Of a stretch of 64,000 bases of DNA, positions 9,213-18,057 are shown piece after piece. The notes beneath the pieces were generated by a model that saw only the letters and a program-made list of their open reading frames with translations, was not told where the DNA came from and made no database searches. Both the position numbers and the translations under genes were made by a program. Source of the DNA: an uncultured Paracoccus sp. (lineage in GTDB: Bacteria; Pseudomonadota; Alphaproteobacteria; Rhodobacterales; Rhodobacteraceae); NCBI RefSeq assembly GCF_947496875.1, contig NZ_CANMEH010000004.1, positions 248,001-312,000 on the forward strand, given 5' to 3'. How positions within the stretch are numbered: position 1 is the stretch's first letter; each line of letters begins with the position of its first letter.

Positions 9213-10270
9213 TCGGACACTCCTTTCAGATGCGTGTCATAGGTGGCAGCGGCGCGGCCCCAGGCGCCCTCGTCGATCCGGTCGAGGCAGCGCAGCACCG
9301 GCAGCAGCTGGTCGGCATAGTCGCTGCTGGACTCGCGCGGCAGCATCGACGGCAGGTTGTCGATCGCCATCACGTCCAGCGGCGGATGTTCGGCCACCCG
9401 CAGCGCCGGGTGGTCCCAGTCGGTGGTCCGGTCATAGACCTTGATGGGGCTGAAGTCGCTGGTCGGATCGCAGGCGATGTCGCCGATCACCGTCAGCTGA
9501 TGGGCCGGCCGGATCGCCTCTGCGGGGACAAAGACCGGGCAGCCCGGCTGCGCGAGGATGCAGTTCAGGAACACGTCGTGCAGCAGGATCTCCGGAAACG
9601 GCCCGCCGCCGCGGGTCTCTTCGATGTCCCAGCGGGTGACCCGCACCCCCATGGCGGCGCACAGGTCCGACGCCCCCCTGCCGACCCGTCCCCTGGCCCC
9701 GATCACGATGGCGGTGGGCCGGATCAGGCCGGTGGCATCCAGTTCCGCGCGCAGTTCCGATTCCAGGCTGTCCTTGTCGGGATAGGGGTGGACCGGGCCG
9801 CAGATCGTGCCGCGCTGCTGGGCCGCCCAGCATTTCAGGCTGACCGCCGCACCGGCATAACCGGCCCAGTAGCCGAAGGCGGCCAGCCGACGGCCATCCT
9901 CGTCGACCAGATATTCCAGATCGTACAGGCGGCCGCCGCCCTGCCGGAACCTGCGCAGCAGGTCCTGTCCTGCCGGCTGGCCCTTGAACGCATGGCCGAA
10001 CATGACGTGGCGATGGGCCAGTGGCATGCCGTCGTCGGGCAGTTCCTTGAGACCGAAGATGATCGCATCGGGTGGCGCGGTCCGCCACGCCCCCTCGGTC
10101 ACGATCTCGGCCCCGGCGGCAGCGTAGTCCCTGGTCGGAAAGATGCGCCGCGCGGACTCCTCGACGGTGACCTTGAAGCCGCGGCGGATCAGGTCGCGCA
10201 CACCCTGAGGGGTGATCCCGACCCGGTCCTCGTTCGAGCGGCTTTCCGCCCGCACCCACAGATGCGTCAT
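9209..10270 (-). CDS. Saccharopine dehydrogenase (NAD+, L-lysine-forming, Lys1-type)
   Basis: A 353-aa member of the AlaDH/PNT-fold saccharopine dehydrogenases. It begins LWVRAESRSNEDRVGITP, typical of the family; the two catalytic positions of fungal Lys1 are matched by Lys in GLKELP and His in MFGHAFKGQ. YLVDEDGRRLAAFGYWAGYAG and the Rossmann region IVIGARGRVGRGA follow. It interconverts lysine plus 2-oxoglutarate with saccharopine. I chose ATG at 10270 because the upstream 66 codons are arginine-rich low-complexity frame extension. It is the first gene of a two-gene operon with the Lys9-type enzyme. Confidence 0.88.
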   Translation of the reverse strand: MTHLWVRAESRSNEDRVGITPQGVRDLIRRGFKVTVEESARRIFPTRDYAAAGAEIVTEGAWRTAPPDAIIFGLKELPDDGMPLAHRHVMFGHAFKGQPAGQDLLRRFRQGGGRLYDLEYLVDEDGRRLAAFGYWAGYAGAAVSLKCWAAQQRGTICGPVHPYPDKDSLESELRAELDATGLIRPTAIVIGARGRVGRGASDLCAAMGVRVTRWDIEETRGGGPFPEILLHDVFLNCILAQPGCPVFVPAEAIRPAHQLTVIGDIACDPTSDFSPIKVYDRTTDWDHPALRVAEHPPLDVMAIDNLPSMLPRESSSDYADQLLPVLRCLDRIDEGAWGRAAATYDTHLKGVSE

Positions 10271-10376
10271 GTGTCCCCCTGCTGCATGCCGCCCGTCGCC
10301 CCGCGTCGACGCCCGGCGTCGTTGCCTGGCGTTGGTGCCCGTCTCGTCGGCCGGCGGTGTCGCGCCCGTCACAGGT

Positions 10377-11204
10377 CTAGGGAAACCGCAGCGGGCGGGC
10401 AAGCGGCCTGCGGGCGCCGCGGAACGGCCCGTCGCCGCCGGCGTCGATCCGGGCGCGGGCCGCGGCAATGTCTTCGGTCACCACGGCCATCGCCCAGGCG
10501 GTCGCGTGAACCATGCGCTGCGCGTCGATCACCATCGCCACATGGCCCGGCCAGAACAGCAGGTCGCCGCGACCGGGGTCCGACACGGTCGGAAAGGCAG
10601 CCTCCTGCAGGTCGCTGTCGCCGGGGCAGGCGATTGCGCAGGCATGCAGCGCCGCCTGGACCAGCCCGGAACAGTCGATCCCCGCGCGGGAATTGCCGCC
10701 CCACAGATAGGGCGTGCCCAGCAGCGACAGGGCGACCGTGACCGGGTCCCCTGCCGGGGTGGCGGCGATGTGCTGGACCGGAAGATGGCCGCCCCCGGCC
10801 AGCCGCGCGAAGGTTCCGTCGATCCGCTCGACCGACAGGCGCGCCCCGAGCGTCAGGGCCGCGGATTCGCGCAGCTTCAGACCGGGCCCGGGATAGACAT
10901 GGGTGGCCGGGGCGCTGACCCGGTGGGTGATCGCCGGCCGCTCGCCGCTCAGCCCGTCAGCGGCGATCCAGCCGCAATAGCCATCGGCGGCTGCCTGCAC
11001 GAAGGCCCAGTCGTCGCGGCGTTCGATCACCGTCACGTCGCTGCCGAAGACCACCTGCCGATCCCGGGCACCCGCCGGTGCGCGGCACAGATCGGCCAGC
11101 GGCACGGCCACCCGCATCGGTGTCCCGTCGACCGTCACCGGGCGCTCGACGCCGCTGCCGCGCAGCGCCGTGCGTTCGGTGGCCGGGGTCAGCCGCCTAT
11201 CCAT
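10377..11204 (-). CDS. NlpC/P60 family cysteine peptidase with SH3-like domains
   Basis: A 275-aa cell-wall-peptide hydrolase. Two SH3-like segments occupy about residues 28-150; the NlpC/P60 domain follows, with catalytic Cys178 in GIDCSGLV and His221 in WPGHVAMVID; His233 lies further on. Such enzymes cut the D-Glu/meso-Dpm bond of murein peptides. No signal peptide is visible, which fits a cytosolic murein-peptide recycling role. Its ATG shares one base (TGATG) with the stop of the M17 aminopeptidase gene, so the two are coupled and may process the same peptides in sequence. Confidence 0.88.
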   Translation of the reverse strand: MDRRLTPATERTALRGSGVERPVTVDGTPMRVAVPLADLCRAPAGARDRQVVFGSDVTVIERRDDWAFVQAAADGYCGWIAADGLSGERPAITHRVSAPATHVYPGPGLKLRESAALTLGARLSVERIDGTFARLAGGGHLPVQHIAATPAGDPVTVALSLLGTPYLWGGNSRAGIDCSGLVQAALHACAIACPGDSDLQEAAFPTVSDPGRGDLLFWPGHVAMVIDAQRMVHATAWAMAVVTEDIAAARARIDAGGDGPFRGARRPLARPLRFP

Positions 11205-12601
11205 CAGCCCTCGTCCACCATCTGCGGCAGCGCGTGCAGCAGGGCGCGCATGCCCTGGCCGATCCCGCCTTTCGGGCGACCCGGTGCGGCGGTCGGCTGC
11301 CAGCCATAGATGTCGAAATGGACATAGATGCCCACACCCTCGGCAAACCGCCGCAGGAACAGCGCCGCGGTGATCGCGCCGGCGAAACCGCCGCCGGGCG
11401 CGTTGTCCAGATCGGCGATGGCGGGTTCGATCATCGATTCGTAGGGATCCCAGAACGGCAGGCGCCAGACCGGATCCGCGTGATCGTGCCCGGCCTGGTA
11501 GAGGGCCCGAGCCGCGCCCTCGTGATCACAGAAGAAGGGCGGCAGGTCGGGGCCCAGCGCCACCCGCGCGGCCCCGGTCAGCGTCGCCATGGAAATCAGC
11601 ACGGCGGGCGCGTCCTCGGCCGCAAGGGCGAGCGCGTCGGCCAGCACCAGCCGCCCCTCGGCGTCTGTATTGTTCACCTCGACGGTCAGACCCTTGCGGC
11701 TGGTCAGCACGTCGCCGGGTCGAAAGCTGTCGCCGGCGATGGCGTTCTCGACCGCGGGGATCAGCACCCGCAATCCGCCCGCGCGCCCCAGCCGGGCCAG
11801 CGTCTCGGCGAGACCCAGCACGTTCGCCGCGCCGCCCATGTCCTTTTTCATGATCAGCATGGAGGCGGCAGGCTTGATGTCCAGCCCGCCGGTGTCGAAA
11901 CAGACCCCCTTGCCGACCAGCGTGATCGCCGGTCCGTCGCCGGGAAACCGCAGGTCGATCAGCCGCGGCGCGCGACCCGGCCCGGCCGCCCGGCCCACGG
12001 CGGCGATCATCGGGAACCCCTCGGCCAACGCTTCACCGGTGATCACGTCAATTGTTGCGCCATGCCGGGCGGCAAGGTCGCGCGCGGCGTCCTCCAACTC
12101 GGCCGGACCAAGATCGGCTGCCGGCGTGTTGATCAGGTCGCGCGCCAGATATTCGCCGGCCGCCATCGCCAGCACGGCATCGGCGTCGACGCCGGCCGGG
12201 CAGACCAGCCGCGCCTGCGGCGGCTCTGCAGCCTTGTAGCGGCCGAACCGGTACTGCGCGAACAGCCAGCCCAGCGCGCCATGGGTCGCGTCATAGCCGT
12301 CCGGCAACGATTCCAGGCGCCATGCCCCCCCGGGCAATGAATCGGCCGCCTTGGCGAGCGTGAAGCGTTCGCGGGCTGGGCGATCCGACGGTGTCGCGGG
12401 CCGACCGACGCCGAACAGCGCGCCGGCCAGACCGTCCTCGCCCGGCAGCAGGCACAGCTGCCCCGGCTTGGCGGCAAAGCCGGCGGCAACCGGGAACCTG
12501 GTGTCCACGCCGGGGGGCCACAGCGGTCCGTCGTCACCTTGGGCGACCAGCCACAGCGGCCGGCTTTCGGTCCCCGCCGGGGCAAATTCGGGTTCGGTCA
12601 T
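11204..12601 (-). CDS. Leucyl aminopeptidase family (M17) metallopeptidase
   Basis: A 465-aa M17 aminopeptidase. The C-terminal catalytic domain carries GKGVCFDTGGLDIK, MKKDMGGAANV, and the metal-binding signature NNTDAEGRLVLADAL; the N-terminal domain is divergent, as in the PepB/LapB-like subgroup. It removes N-terminal residues from peptides using two metal ions. The ATG at 12601 has AGGAGG five bases upstream; the GTG one codon earlier is too close to that site. It is divergent from asd and coupled to the NlpC/P60 gene by a TGATG junction. Confidence 0.9.
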   Translation of the reverse strand: MTEPEFAPAGTESRPLWLVAQGDDGPLWPPGVDTRFPVAAGFAAKPGQLCLLPGEDGLAGALFGVGRPATPSDRPARERFTLAKAADSLPGGAWRLESLPDGYDATHGALGWLFAQYRFGRYKAAEPPQARLVCPAGVDADAVLAMAAGEYLARDLINTPAADLGPAELEDAARDLAARHGATIDVITGEALAEGFPMIAAVGRAAGPGRAPRLIDLRFPGDGPAITLVGKGVCFDTGGLDIKPAASMLIMKKDMGGAANVLGLAETLARLGRAGGLRVLIPAVENAIAGDSFRPGDVLTSRKGLTVEVNNTDAEGRLVLADALALAAEDAPAVLISMATLTGAARVALGPDLPPFFCDHEGAARALYQAGHDHADPVWRLPFWDPYESMIEPAIADLDNAPGGGFAGAITAALFLRRFAEGVGIYVHFDIYGWQPTAAPGRPKGGIGQGMRALLHALPQMVDEG

Positions 12602-12788
12602 CACGTCCTCCTGCGCGTCTCCGCCCGGTTCTTGCGCGGACGCGCCCGGCGGGGAACCCCCCTTGTCGGGGCGATCGGGACATTATTCCCGCGGTCCGCC
12701 GATGACCGGCCCGGATAGCGGGCGGCATATTCACTTCCCCCCCGATTTCGGTTAGTCGCCGGCGGCTTGAACGCGAAAGGATCCCCTG

Positions 12789-13811
12789 ATGGGCTACAAG
12801 GTCGTCGTCGCGGGCGCCACGGGGAACGTGGGCCGCGAAATGCTGAACATCCTGGCCGAACGCCAGTTTCCCGCCGACGAGGTGGTGGCCCTGGCGTCGC
12901 GCCGCAGTCTGGGCACCGAGGTCAGCTATGGCGACCGGACCCTGAAGACCCGCGACATCGAGGGATTCGACTTTACCGGCTACGACATCGCGCTGTTCGC
13001 GATCGGGTCGGAACCGACGAAGAAATACGCCCCCCTGGCCGCCTCGCAGGGGTGCGTGGTGATCGATAACTCGTCGCTCTATCGCTACGACCCGGACGTT
13101 CCGCTGATCGTTCCCGAGGTGAACCCGGAGGCCGTCGAGGGTTACGCGCGCAAGAACATCATCGCCAACCCGAACTGCTCGACCGCGCAGATGGTCGTCG
13201 CGCTGAAGCCGCTGCACGACCGGGCCCGGATCAAGCGGGTGGTGGTCAGCACCTACCAGTCGGTGTCCGGCGCCGGAAAGGACGGCATGGACGAGCTGTG
13301 GAACCAGACCAAGGGCATGTATGTCCCCGGTCAGGAGGTGGAGCCGAAGAAGTTCCAGAAGCAGATCGCCTTCAACGTGATCCCGCAGATCGACGTCTTC
13401 ATGGATTCCGGCGAGACCAAGGAAGAATGGAAGATGGTCGTCGAGACCAAGAAGATCGTGGACCCCGCGATCAAGGTCACCGCGACCTGCGTGCGGGTGC
13501 CGGTCTTCGTCGGCCATTCCGAGGCGATCAACATCGAGTTCGAGGATTTCCTGGACGAGGACGAGGCCCGTGACATCCTGCGCGAGGCGCCGGGCGTGCT
13601 GGTGATCGACAAGCGCGAGCCGGGCGGCTACACGACCCCGGTCGAATGCGTGGGCGACTATGCGACGTTCATCAGCCGCATCCGCCAGGATTCGACCATC
13701 GACAACGGCCTGAACCTGTGGTGCGTCAGCGACAACCTGCGCAAGGGCGCGGCCCTTAACGCCGTGCAGATCGCCGAGTTGCTGGGCAACCGGATGCTGA
13801 AAAAGGGCTGA
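12789..13811 (+). CDS. asd: Aspartate-semialdehyde dehydrogenase
   Basis: A 340-aa cytosolic enzyme reducing aspartyl phosphate to aspartate semialdehyde, the branch point for lysine/DAP, threonine and methionine. The N-terminal NADP motif AGATGNVGREML, catalytic Cys130 in NPNCSTAQ, the GAGKDGMDEL segment, and the region VPVFVGHSEAINIEFE match the family over full length. AAAGGATC is placed well before the ATG. It is monocistronic, ending in a hairpin. Confidence 0.96.
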   Translation: MGYKVVVAGATGNVGREMLNILAERQFPADEVVALASRRSLGTEVSYGDRTLKTRDIEGFDFTGYDIALFAIGSEPTKKYAPLAASQGCVVIDNSSLYRYDPDVPLIVPEVNPEAVEGYARKNIIANPNCSTAQMVVALKPLHDRARIKRVVVSTYQSVSGAGKDGMDELWNQTKGMYVPGQEVEPKKFQKQIAFNVIPQIDVFMDSGETKEEWKMVVETKKIVDPAIKVTATCVRVPVFVGHSEAINIEFEDFLDEDEARDILREAPGVLVIDKREPGGYTTPVECVGDYATFISRIRQDSTIDNGLNLWCVSDNLRKGAALNAVQIAELLGNRMLKKG

Positions 13812-13829
13812 CCGCCGCCGTGCGTGTGG

Positions 13830-13854
13830 CGGGGCACCGTTCCGTGGTGCCCCG
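13830..13854 (+). terminator. Hairpin after asd
   Basis: A perfect 9-bp stem (13830-13838 with 13846-13854) with a 7-nt loop lies 18 bases after the asd stop, between convergent genes. There is no clear T-run. Confidence 0.5.
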
Positions 13855-13893
13855 GCCGAAAGCCCGGATGATACCTGCCGCCCGCTGGCTGTG

Positions 13894-14535
13894 TCAGATC
13901 GGCGCGAAGCCGGTGGTGTCGACCTGCATCAGATGACCCTCGGCGATGTCGTGGACCAGCCCGTGCAGGGTCATCTCGCCGGCCTCGACCTTGGCCGCCA
14001 CGAACGGGAACGTCATCAGGTTCTCCAGCGAGATCAGCACCGCCTGGCGCTCCAGTGCGCTGATCTGCTGATCGGCGGGCAGGTCCTTCACGCGCTCGTA
14101 GCCCGGGCGCAGGATATCCATCCAGCGGCCGACGAAGCTGGTCTTCTCCTCCAGTTCCGGCGCCGCGCCCGAGCACATCGCGTGGCATCCGGCGACGCCC
14201 CCGCAATTCGTGTGACCGACCACGATCAGATGCGCGACACGCAGCGTCTGGACCGCATATTCCACCGCCGCCGAGGTGCCGTGCTGTTCGCCGTCCGGCG
14301 CGTAGGGCGGCACCAGGTTGGCGATGTTGCGGTGGATGAAGAATTCGCCCGAATCCGCCCCGAAGATCGAGGTGACGTGCACCCGCGAATCGCAGCACGA
14401 GATCACCATGGCCCGCGGACGCTGGCCATCCTCGGCCAGCCGGCGATACCAGGCCCGGTTCTCGGAAAACTGGGTCGCCTTCCATCCTTGATAGCGCTGG
14501 ACCAGGTAGCCGGGCAGGGATGAAAAGACCGACAT
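13894..14535 (-). CDS. Beta-class carbonic anhydrase
   Basis: A 213-aa zinc enzyme interconverting CO2 and bicarbonate. The signature zinc ligands are Cys47 (in CCDSR, with the Asp-Arg dyad Asp49/Arg51), and His108 and Cys111 (in VGHTNCGGV). IFGADSGEFFIHRNIANLVPP is also typical. No signal peptide is present, so it is cytosolic and probably supplies bicarbonate for carboxylases. It stands alone, divergent from the small gene at 14672. Confidence 0.95.
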   Translation of the reverse strand: MSVFSSLPGYLVQRYQGWKATQFSENRAWYRRLAEDGQRPRAMVISCCDSRVHVTSIFGADSGEFFIHRNIANLVPPYAPDGEQHGTSAAVEYAVQTLRVAHLIVVGHTNCGGVAGCHAMCSGAAPELEEKTSFVGRWMDILRPGYERVKDLPADQQISALERQAVLISLENLMTFPFVAAKVEAGEMTLHGLVHDIAEGHLMQVDTTGFAPI

Positions 14536-14671
14536 GATGCCCTTTTCGGCTGTTGCGCGCCGACCGGCTTGCCCGTTGCGTAAAATTGCACGGGTTTTCT
14601 GGTCGACCGAAAGCGTTTATTGACTGCTAGCTGGCATGTTCTCGTGTGAAATTCAACGGGTGTACCGGAGC

Positions 14672-15055
14672 ATGTCGAACCAGCTCAAGAGGATCGAGAT
14701 CGTCGAGACTGTCTGTTTCGACGATCGACGGCTGGGCGCCATCGTGGACGACCTGGGCGAGCGGGCGGCCGAACAGGTCATCTCCGCGGCGCTGGACCAG
14801 ATTGCCGACGGCATCGATTCCATCCTCACGGCCGGGGCCGAGGGCGATGCTGCCGCGGTGCTGATCCATGCCGAGGCGCTTGCCCGGCTGGCCTGGCAGA
14901 TGGGGCTGGTGTCGCTGGCAGGTGTCGCGGTGGATGTGGGCCGCTGCGCGGAGCTGCAGGACCGGATCTCGCTGTCGGCGACCATATCGCGCCTGTCGCG
15001 GGTCGGCGCCCAATCCCTGGGCGAGATCTGGGAAGGCACGAAGGTGTGGGGATAG
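14672..15055 (+). CDS. Small all-alpha protein, degenerate Hpt-like (function unknown)
   Basis: A 127-aa acidic, helix-rich protein without signal or membrane segment. Residues about 60-115 (around ALARLAWQMGLVSLAGVAVD) resemble the helix-turn-helix core of histidine phosphotransfer (Hpt) domains, but the phosphoacceptor position relative to the conserved Gly appears to be Glu; the only nearby His is two residues upstream. It could be a non-phosphorylatable Hpt-like partner, or unrelated. I prefer ATG at 14672 because the 12 extra residues from ATG 14636 look non-conserved in style; neither start has a good ribosome site. Confidence 0.6.
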   Translation: MSNQLKRIEIVETVCFDDRRLGAIVDDLGERAAEQVISAALDQIADGIDSILTAGAEGDAAAVLIHAEALARLAWQMGLVSLAGVAVDVGRCAELQDRISLSATISRLSRVGAQSLGEIWEGTKVWG

Positions 15056-15080
15056 GCAGCCGGCGGGCCGGGCGGGACGG

Positions 15081-15695
15081 TCAGTTCAGGATCAGGCGCG
15101 GGTCGGCCGCGGCGAGACCCGCGGCCCACGCGGCTTCGGCAGCAAAATCATGCGGAACCTGAGCAGCCTGGCGCCGCCCCGACAGCGACTGCGAGGCGAA
15201 GAAGTCGAAGCCGTAGAGATCCAGCCGCGCCAGCCGCGACCGCAGGGCCAGTTCGATGGTCATGGCCCCCGTGGTCGGCGGGGCGCCAAGCCGCTGCACC
15301 AGCGCAGCGTAGTCAGCCGGTGGATGCAGATAGAACCCGGGTGAATGCGCGGTCTGCCAGTCCAGCCGCTTTCGCTTCGGTGACATCCACAGGATGCGCG
15401 CGGGCGACAGCCGGGTCCGGTCGGCCGCCCGCAGCCGGGTTGCCAGGGCCAGCCAGTCGGTGCGCTGCCCGTGACTTTCCCGCGACGGCATCGGTGCGCG
15501 ATTGATGCGGATGACAAGATCCGCCGAGTCGATGGCGGCACCATGGCGCTGATCGGCGAAGGCCCGGGCGTTACCGACCAGTGCCACCCGTTGCCCGTCC
15601 AGCGCCGCCAGCAGCGCGCCCTGCGCCACCGACAGCGACGCCAGCATCGCCTCGTTCCGCAGCGTCCGGGCCATGTAGAAGCGCAGCGGCGTCAT
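15081..15695 (-). CDS. GT29-like glycosyltransferase with sialylmotif-type sequences
   Basis: A 204-aa protein whose motifs follow the family-29 (sialyltransferase) order. An L-like motif at about 36-68 reads VALVGNA, then IDSADLVIRINRAP; an S-like motif at 139-163 has PPTTGAMTIELALR and LDLYGFDFF; an H-x4-E pair (His182, Glu187) matches motif VS. The cysteines that bridge L and S in animal enzymes are absent, and the protein is short with no membrane anchor. It is the last gene of a glycan operon, overlapping the GT4 gene by 4 nt. Donor and acceptor are unknown; no sialic-acid synthesis genes are in the window. Confidence 0.75.
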   Translation of the reverse strand: MTPLRFYMARTLRNEAMLASLSVAQGALLAALDGQRVALVGNARAFADQRHGAAIDSADLVIRINRAPMPSRESHGQRTDWLALATRLRAADRTRLSPARILWMSPKRKRLDWQTAHSPGFYLHPPADYAALVQRLGAPPTTGAMTIELALRSRLARLDLYGFDFFASQSLSGRRQAAQVPHDFAAEAAWAAGLAAADPRLILN

Positions 15696-16768
15696 GACAG
15701 CAGATCCCGGTACAGGGTCACGATGGCGCGGGCCTCGTGGTCGATGCCGTGGTGATCCAGCACGTGCTGGCGGGCGGCCCGGCCCGCCGCGCCGCGCCCG
15801 GCATCGTCCGACAACCAGCGCTCGAGCGCCCCTGTCAAGGCGGCGGCATCGCCGCGATCGACCAGCGTGCCCGTTTCGCCGTCCCGGATCAGCGCCTCAT
15901 AGGCGCCTGCGCGGCTGGCGATGACCGGCACCCCGCAGGCCATCGCCTCCAGCGGGGTCAGGCCGAAACCCTCCCACCGCGCCGGCGCGGCGAACAGGTC
16001 CAGTGCCTGGTAATGCCGCACGACGTCGTCCCACGGGATCTCGCCCAGAAAGCGGATGCGCCGGTCCAGACCGGCCGCGCGGATCCGGCCAATCAGATCA
16101 TCGGCAAAGCCGCGGTTCTCGGGGGTGATCCGGCCGGTCAGGATCAGCTGGGCCCGCGGGTGCCGGGGAAAGCTGGCCAGCGCCGCCTCGACGAGCAGAT
16201 CGACGCCCTTCTGCGCCCGCACCCGGCCGAAGCAGCCGACCAGGACGGCGTCGGGGTCGAGCCCCAGCGACCGGCGCAGGGCGGCCCGATCACGCGGCGG
16301 GTGAAAGGTCGCGGTGTCGACCCCGTGCAGGATCACCGTGGCGGGGCGTTCCAGATACGACGCCGCCTGTGGCGAGGTGGCGATCACCGCATCCTGGCGC
16401 CGGATCAGCCAGCGGGTCAGCCCGGTGTGGCGCCGTTGGGCCGCGCTGGTGAACAGCAGACGATAGCGCCGCCGCAGCAGGTGGCGCAGCGCCAGCCCCA
16501 TCAGCATCTCGGTATTGCGGCGGGCGTGCCAGACCCGCCATCGGTCCCGCGGCAGGGTGGCGGCGCGGACCAGCGGGATATGGGGCAGTTGCGGCGGCAG
16601 CCCCGGGCCGGTCGCAACGATCCCGATCAGCCGCGCCTGCACCGGGATCAGCCGGACCACGGTGGCGGTCACCCCGGACAGCCTGCGTTTCAGGTTCGGG
16701 GCGACGACCTCGATCGCGCCCACGGGCGGGGGCGGCGGGGCGCGCTCTGCGGTTGAAGCCTCAGGCAT
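15692..16768 (-). CDS. Glycosyltransferase family 4, possibly LPS-core type
   Basis: A 358-aa GT-B fold retaining glycosyltransferase. The N-terminal half has NLKRRLSGVTATVVRLIPVQ and TGPGLPPQLP; the C-terminal donor domain has GCFGRVRAQKGVDLLVEA and the E-x7-E motif in EGFGLTPLEAMACG. The N-terminal signature resembles alphaproteobacterial core-oligosaccharide mannosyltransferases of the LpcC type, a tentative link. It overlaps the MFS gene upstream by 8 nt and the GT29-like gene downstream by 4 nt, so all are probably one transcript building a surface glycan. Confidence 0.85.
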   Translation of the reverse strand: MPEASTAERAPPPPPVGAIEVVAPNLKRRLSGVTATVVRLIPVQARLIGIVATGPGLPPQLPHIPLVRAATLPRDRWRVWHARRNTEMLMGLALRHLLRRRYRLLFTSAAQRRHTGLTRWLIRRQDAVIATSPQAASYLERPATVILHGVDTATFHPPRDRAALRRSLGLDPDAVLVGCFGRVRAQKGVDLLVEAALASFPRHPRAQLILTGRITPENRGFADDLIGRIRAAGLDRRIRFLGEIPWDDVVRHYQALDLFAAPARWEGFGLTPLEAMACGVPVIASRAGAYEALIRDGETGTLVDRGDAAALTGALERWLSDDAGRGAAGRAARQHVLDHHGIDHEARAIVTLYRDLLS

Positions 16769-17954
16769 CCGCGGCCTCGGGCGTCAGCAGATACAGCACG
16801 AACCCGATCACCAGCGGAACCAGGAAGAACGCGAACAGCAGCCCGAAGGCCTGCGCCGGCGGGTAGGCCTGCGCGGCCCAAGTGTAGAGCGGGCGGGACG
16901 CGAACTGCATGATGCCCACGCCCCCGATCGACAGCATGTTCATCAGCGTGACCCCCCGCCCGACCAGATGCGGGGGCAGGAAGCTGCGCGCATGCGCCAT
17001 GATCAGCGCATAGTTGACGCCCGCCAGCCCGATCACCCCCAGCAGCGCGATCACGACCCCGGCCGGGGCGGCGGGCGCCAGCCACAGCCAAGCCAGCGCC
17101 GCGATCGTGATCGCGTGGCCCGCGACAACGGTGCGCCGGATCGACCCCATCGCCTTCGTGATCGGCCCCGCCATGAAGTTGCCGACCACCATCGCGACGC
17201 CCATCACCAGCGTCGCACGCCCCACCAGCGTGTCGCTGGCGTCATGAACACCTTGCAGATAGGGCGCGGCCCACAGGCCGCGGATCGCCGCCGAGGCAGC
17301 GTAGCTGACAAAGAACAGGGGCAGCAGGAACCACAGCTGCCGCAGCCGAAGGATGTCGCGGACCCGCCCCACCGGGCGTCCGCCGCCGCCGTGATCGGGG
17401 TCGCGCACCGACAGCGCGATCAGCACCGCAACCCCCAGCGTCAGCGCGGTCACCAGCCACAGGGTGGGGCGCCAGCCGATCGCCTGGATCATCGACACCA
17501 GGGGCGCCGCGCCCAGGATGTTGCCGGCCGAACCGAACCCCACCACAGCCGCCGCAAGCGCCCCGAATCGGGCCCGCGGATGGTCATGGGCAAAGATGTA
17601 GTAGCTCGCCATCAGGGCCGGCGCGCAGCCGATCCCGATCAGGCCCATCGAGACATGCAGATGCCAGGGCTCGGTGGCGAGCGCAAAGACCGCAGCCCCG
17701 CCCCCGGCGCCGGCGGCAAGCAGCCAGGATGCGGTGCGCCGCGGCCCGAACCGGTCCAGCGCCCAGCCGACCGGGATCTGCATCAGCGCGAAGGTGACGA
17801 ACCACATCCCCGACGACAGCGCCAGATCGCTGGGCGTGGCCCCCAGCTCTGCTTCCAGGGTCGAGGTCAGCACCGCTAGAAAGGCGCGATAGAACTGGCT
17901 CAGCGTATAGGCCAGCGTCAGCGCGATCGTGCCAAGCGAAAGAAACGCGCCCAT
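16761..17954 (-). CDS. MFS transporter in the glycan operon
   Basis: A 397-aa major-facilitator permease with about 12 membrane segments. It shows the loop 2-3 motif GWALDRFGPRRTASW and a second-half counterpart around MAGPITKAMGSIRRT. The ATG at 17954 begins directly before the first helix (GAFLSLGTIALTLAY); the 71-residue upstream frame extension is arginine-rich and not membrane-like. It lies between GT2 and GT4 genes. The substrate is unknown; moving a sugar precursor or glycan intermediate is only a contextual guess. Confidence 0.85.
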   Translation of the reverse strand: MGAFLSLGTIALTLAYTLSQFYRAFLAVLTSTLEAELGATPSDLALSSGMWFVTFALMQIPVGWALDRFGPRRTASWLLAAGAGGGAAVFALATEPWHLHVSMGLIGIGCAPALMASYYIFAHDHPRARFGALAAAVVGFGSAGNILGAAPLVSMIQAIGWRPTLWLVTALTLGVAVLIALSVRDPDHGGGGRPVGRVRDILRLRQLWFLLPLFFVSYAASAAIRGLWAAPYLQGVHDASDTLVGRATLVMGVAMVVGNFMAGPITKAMGSIRRTVVAGHAITIAALAWLWLAPAAPAGVVIALLGVIGLAGVNYALIMAHARSFLPPHLVGRGVTLMNMLSIGGVGIMQFASRPLYTWAAQAYPPAQAFGLLFAFFLVPLVIGFVLYLLTPEAADA

Positions 17955-18057
17955 GATGTCTGGCTGACCCCGGTTCCTGGTCCGATGCCGGCGCAAGCTG
18001 CGGCAGCGCGGGGCGGCATGCAAGCCCCGTCCGAAGCGGCGCCGGTCTGCGGTTGTG

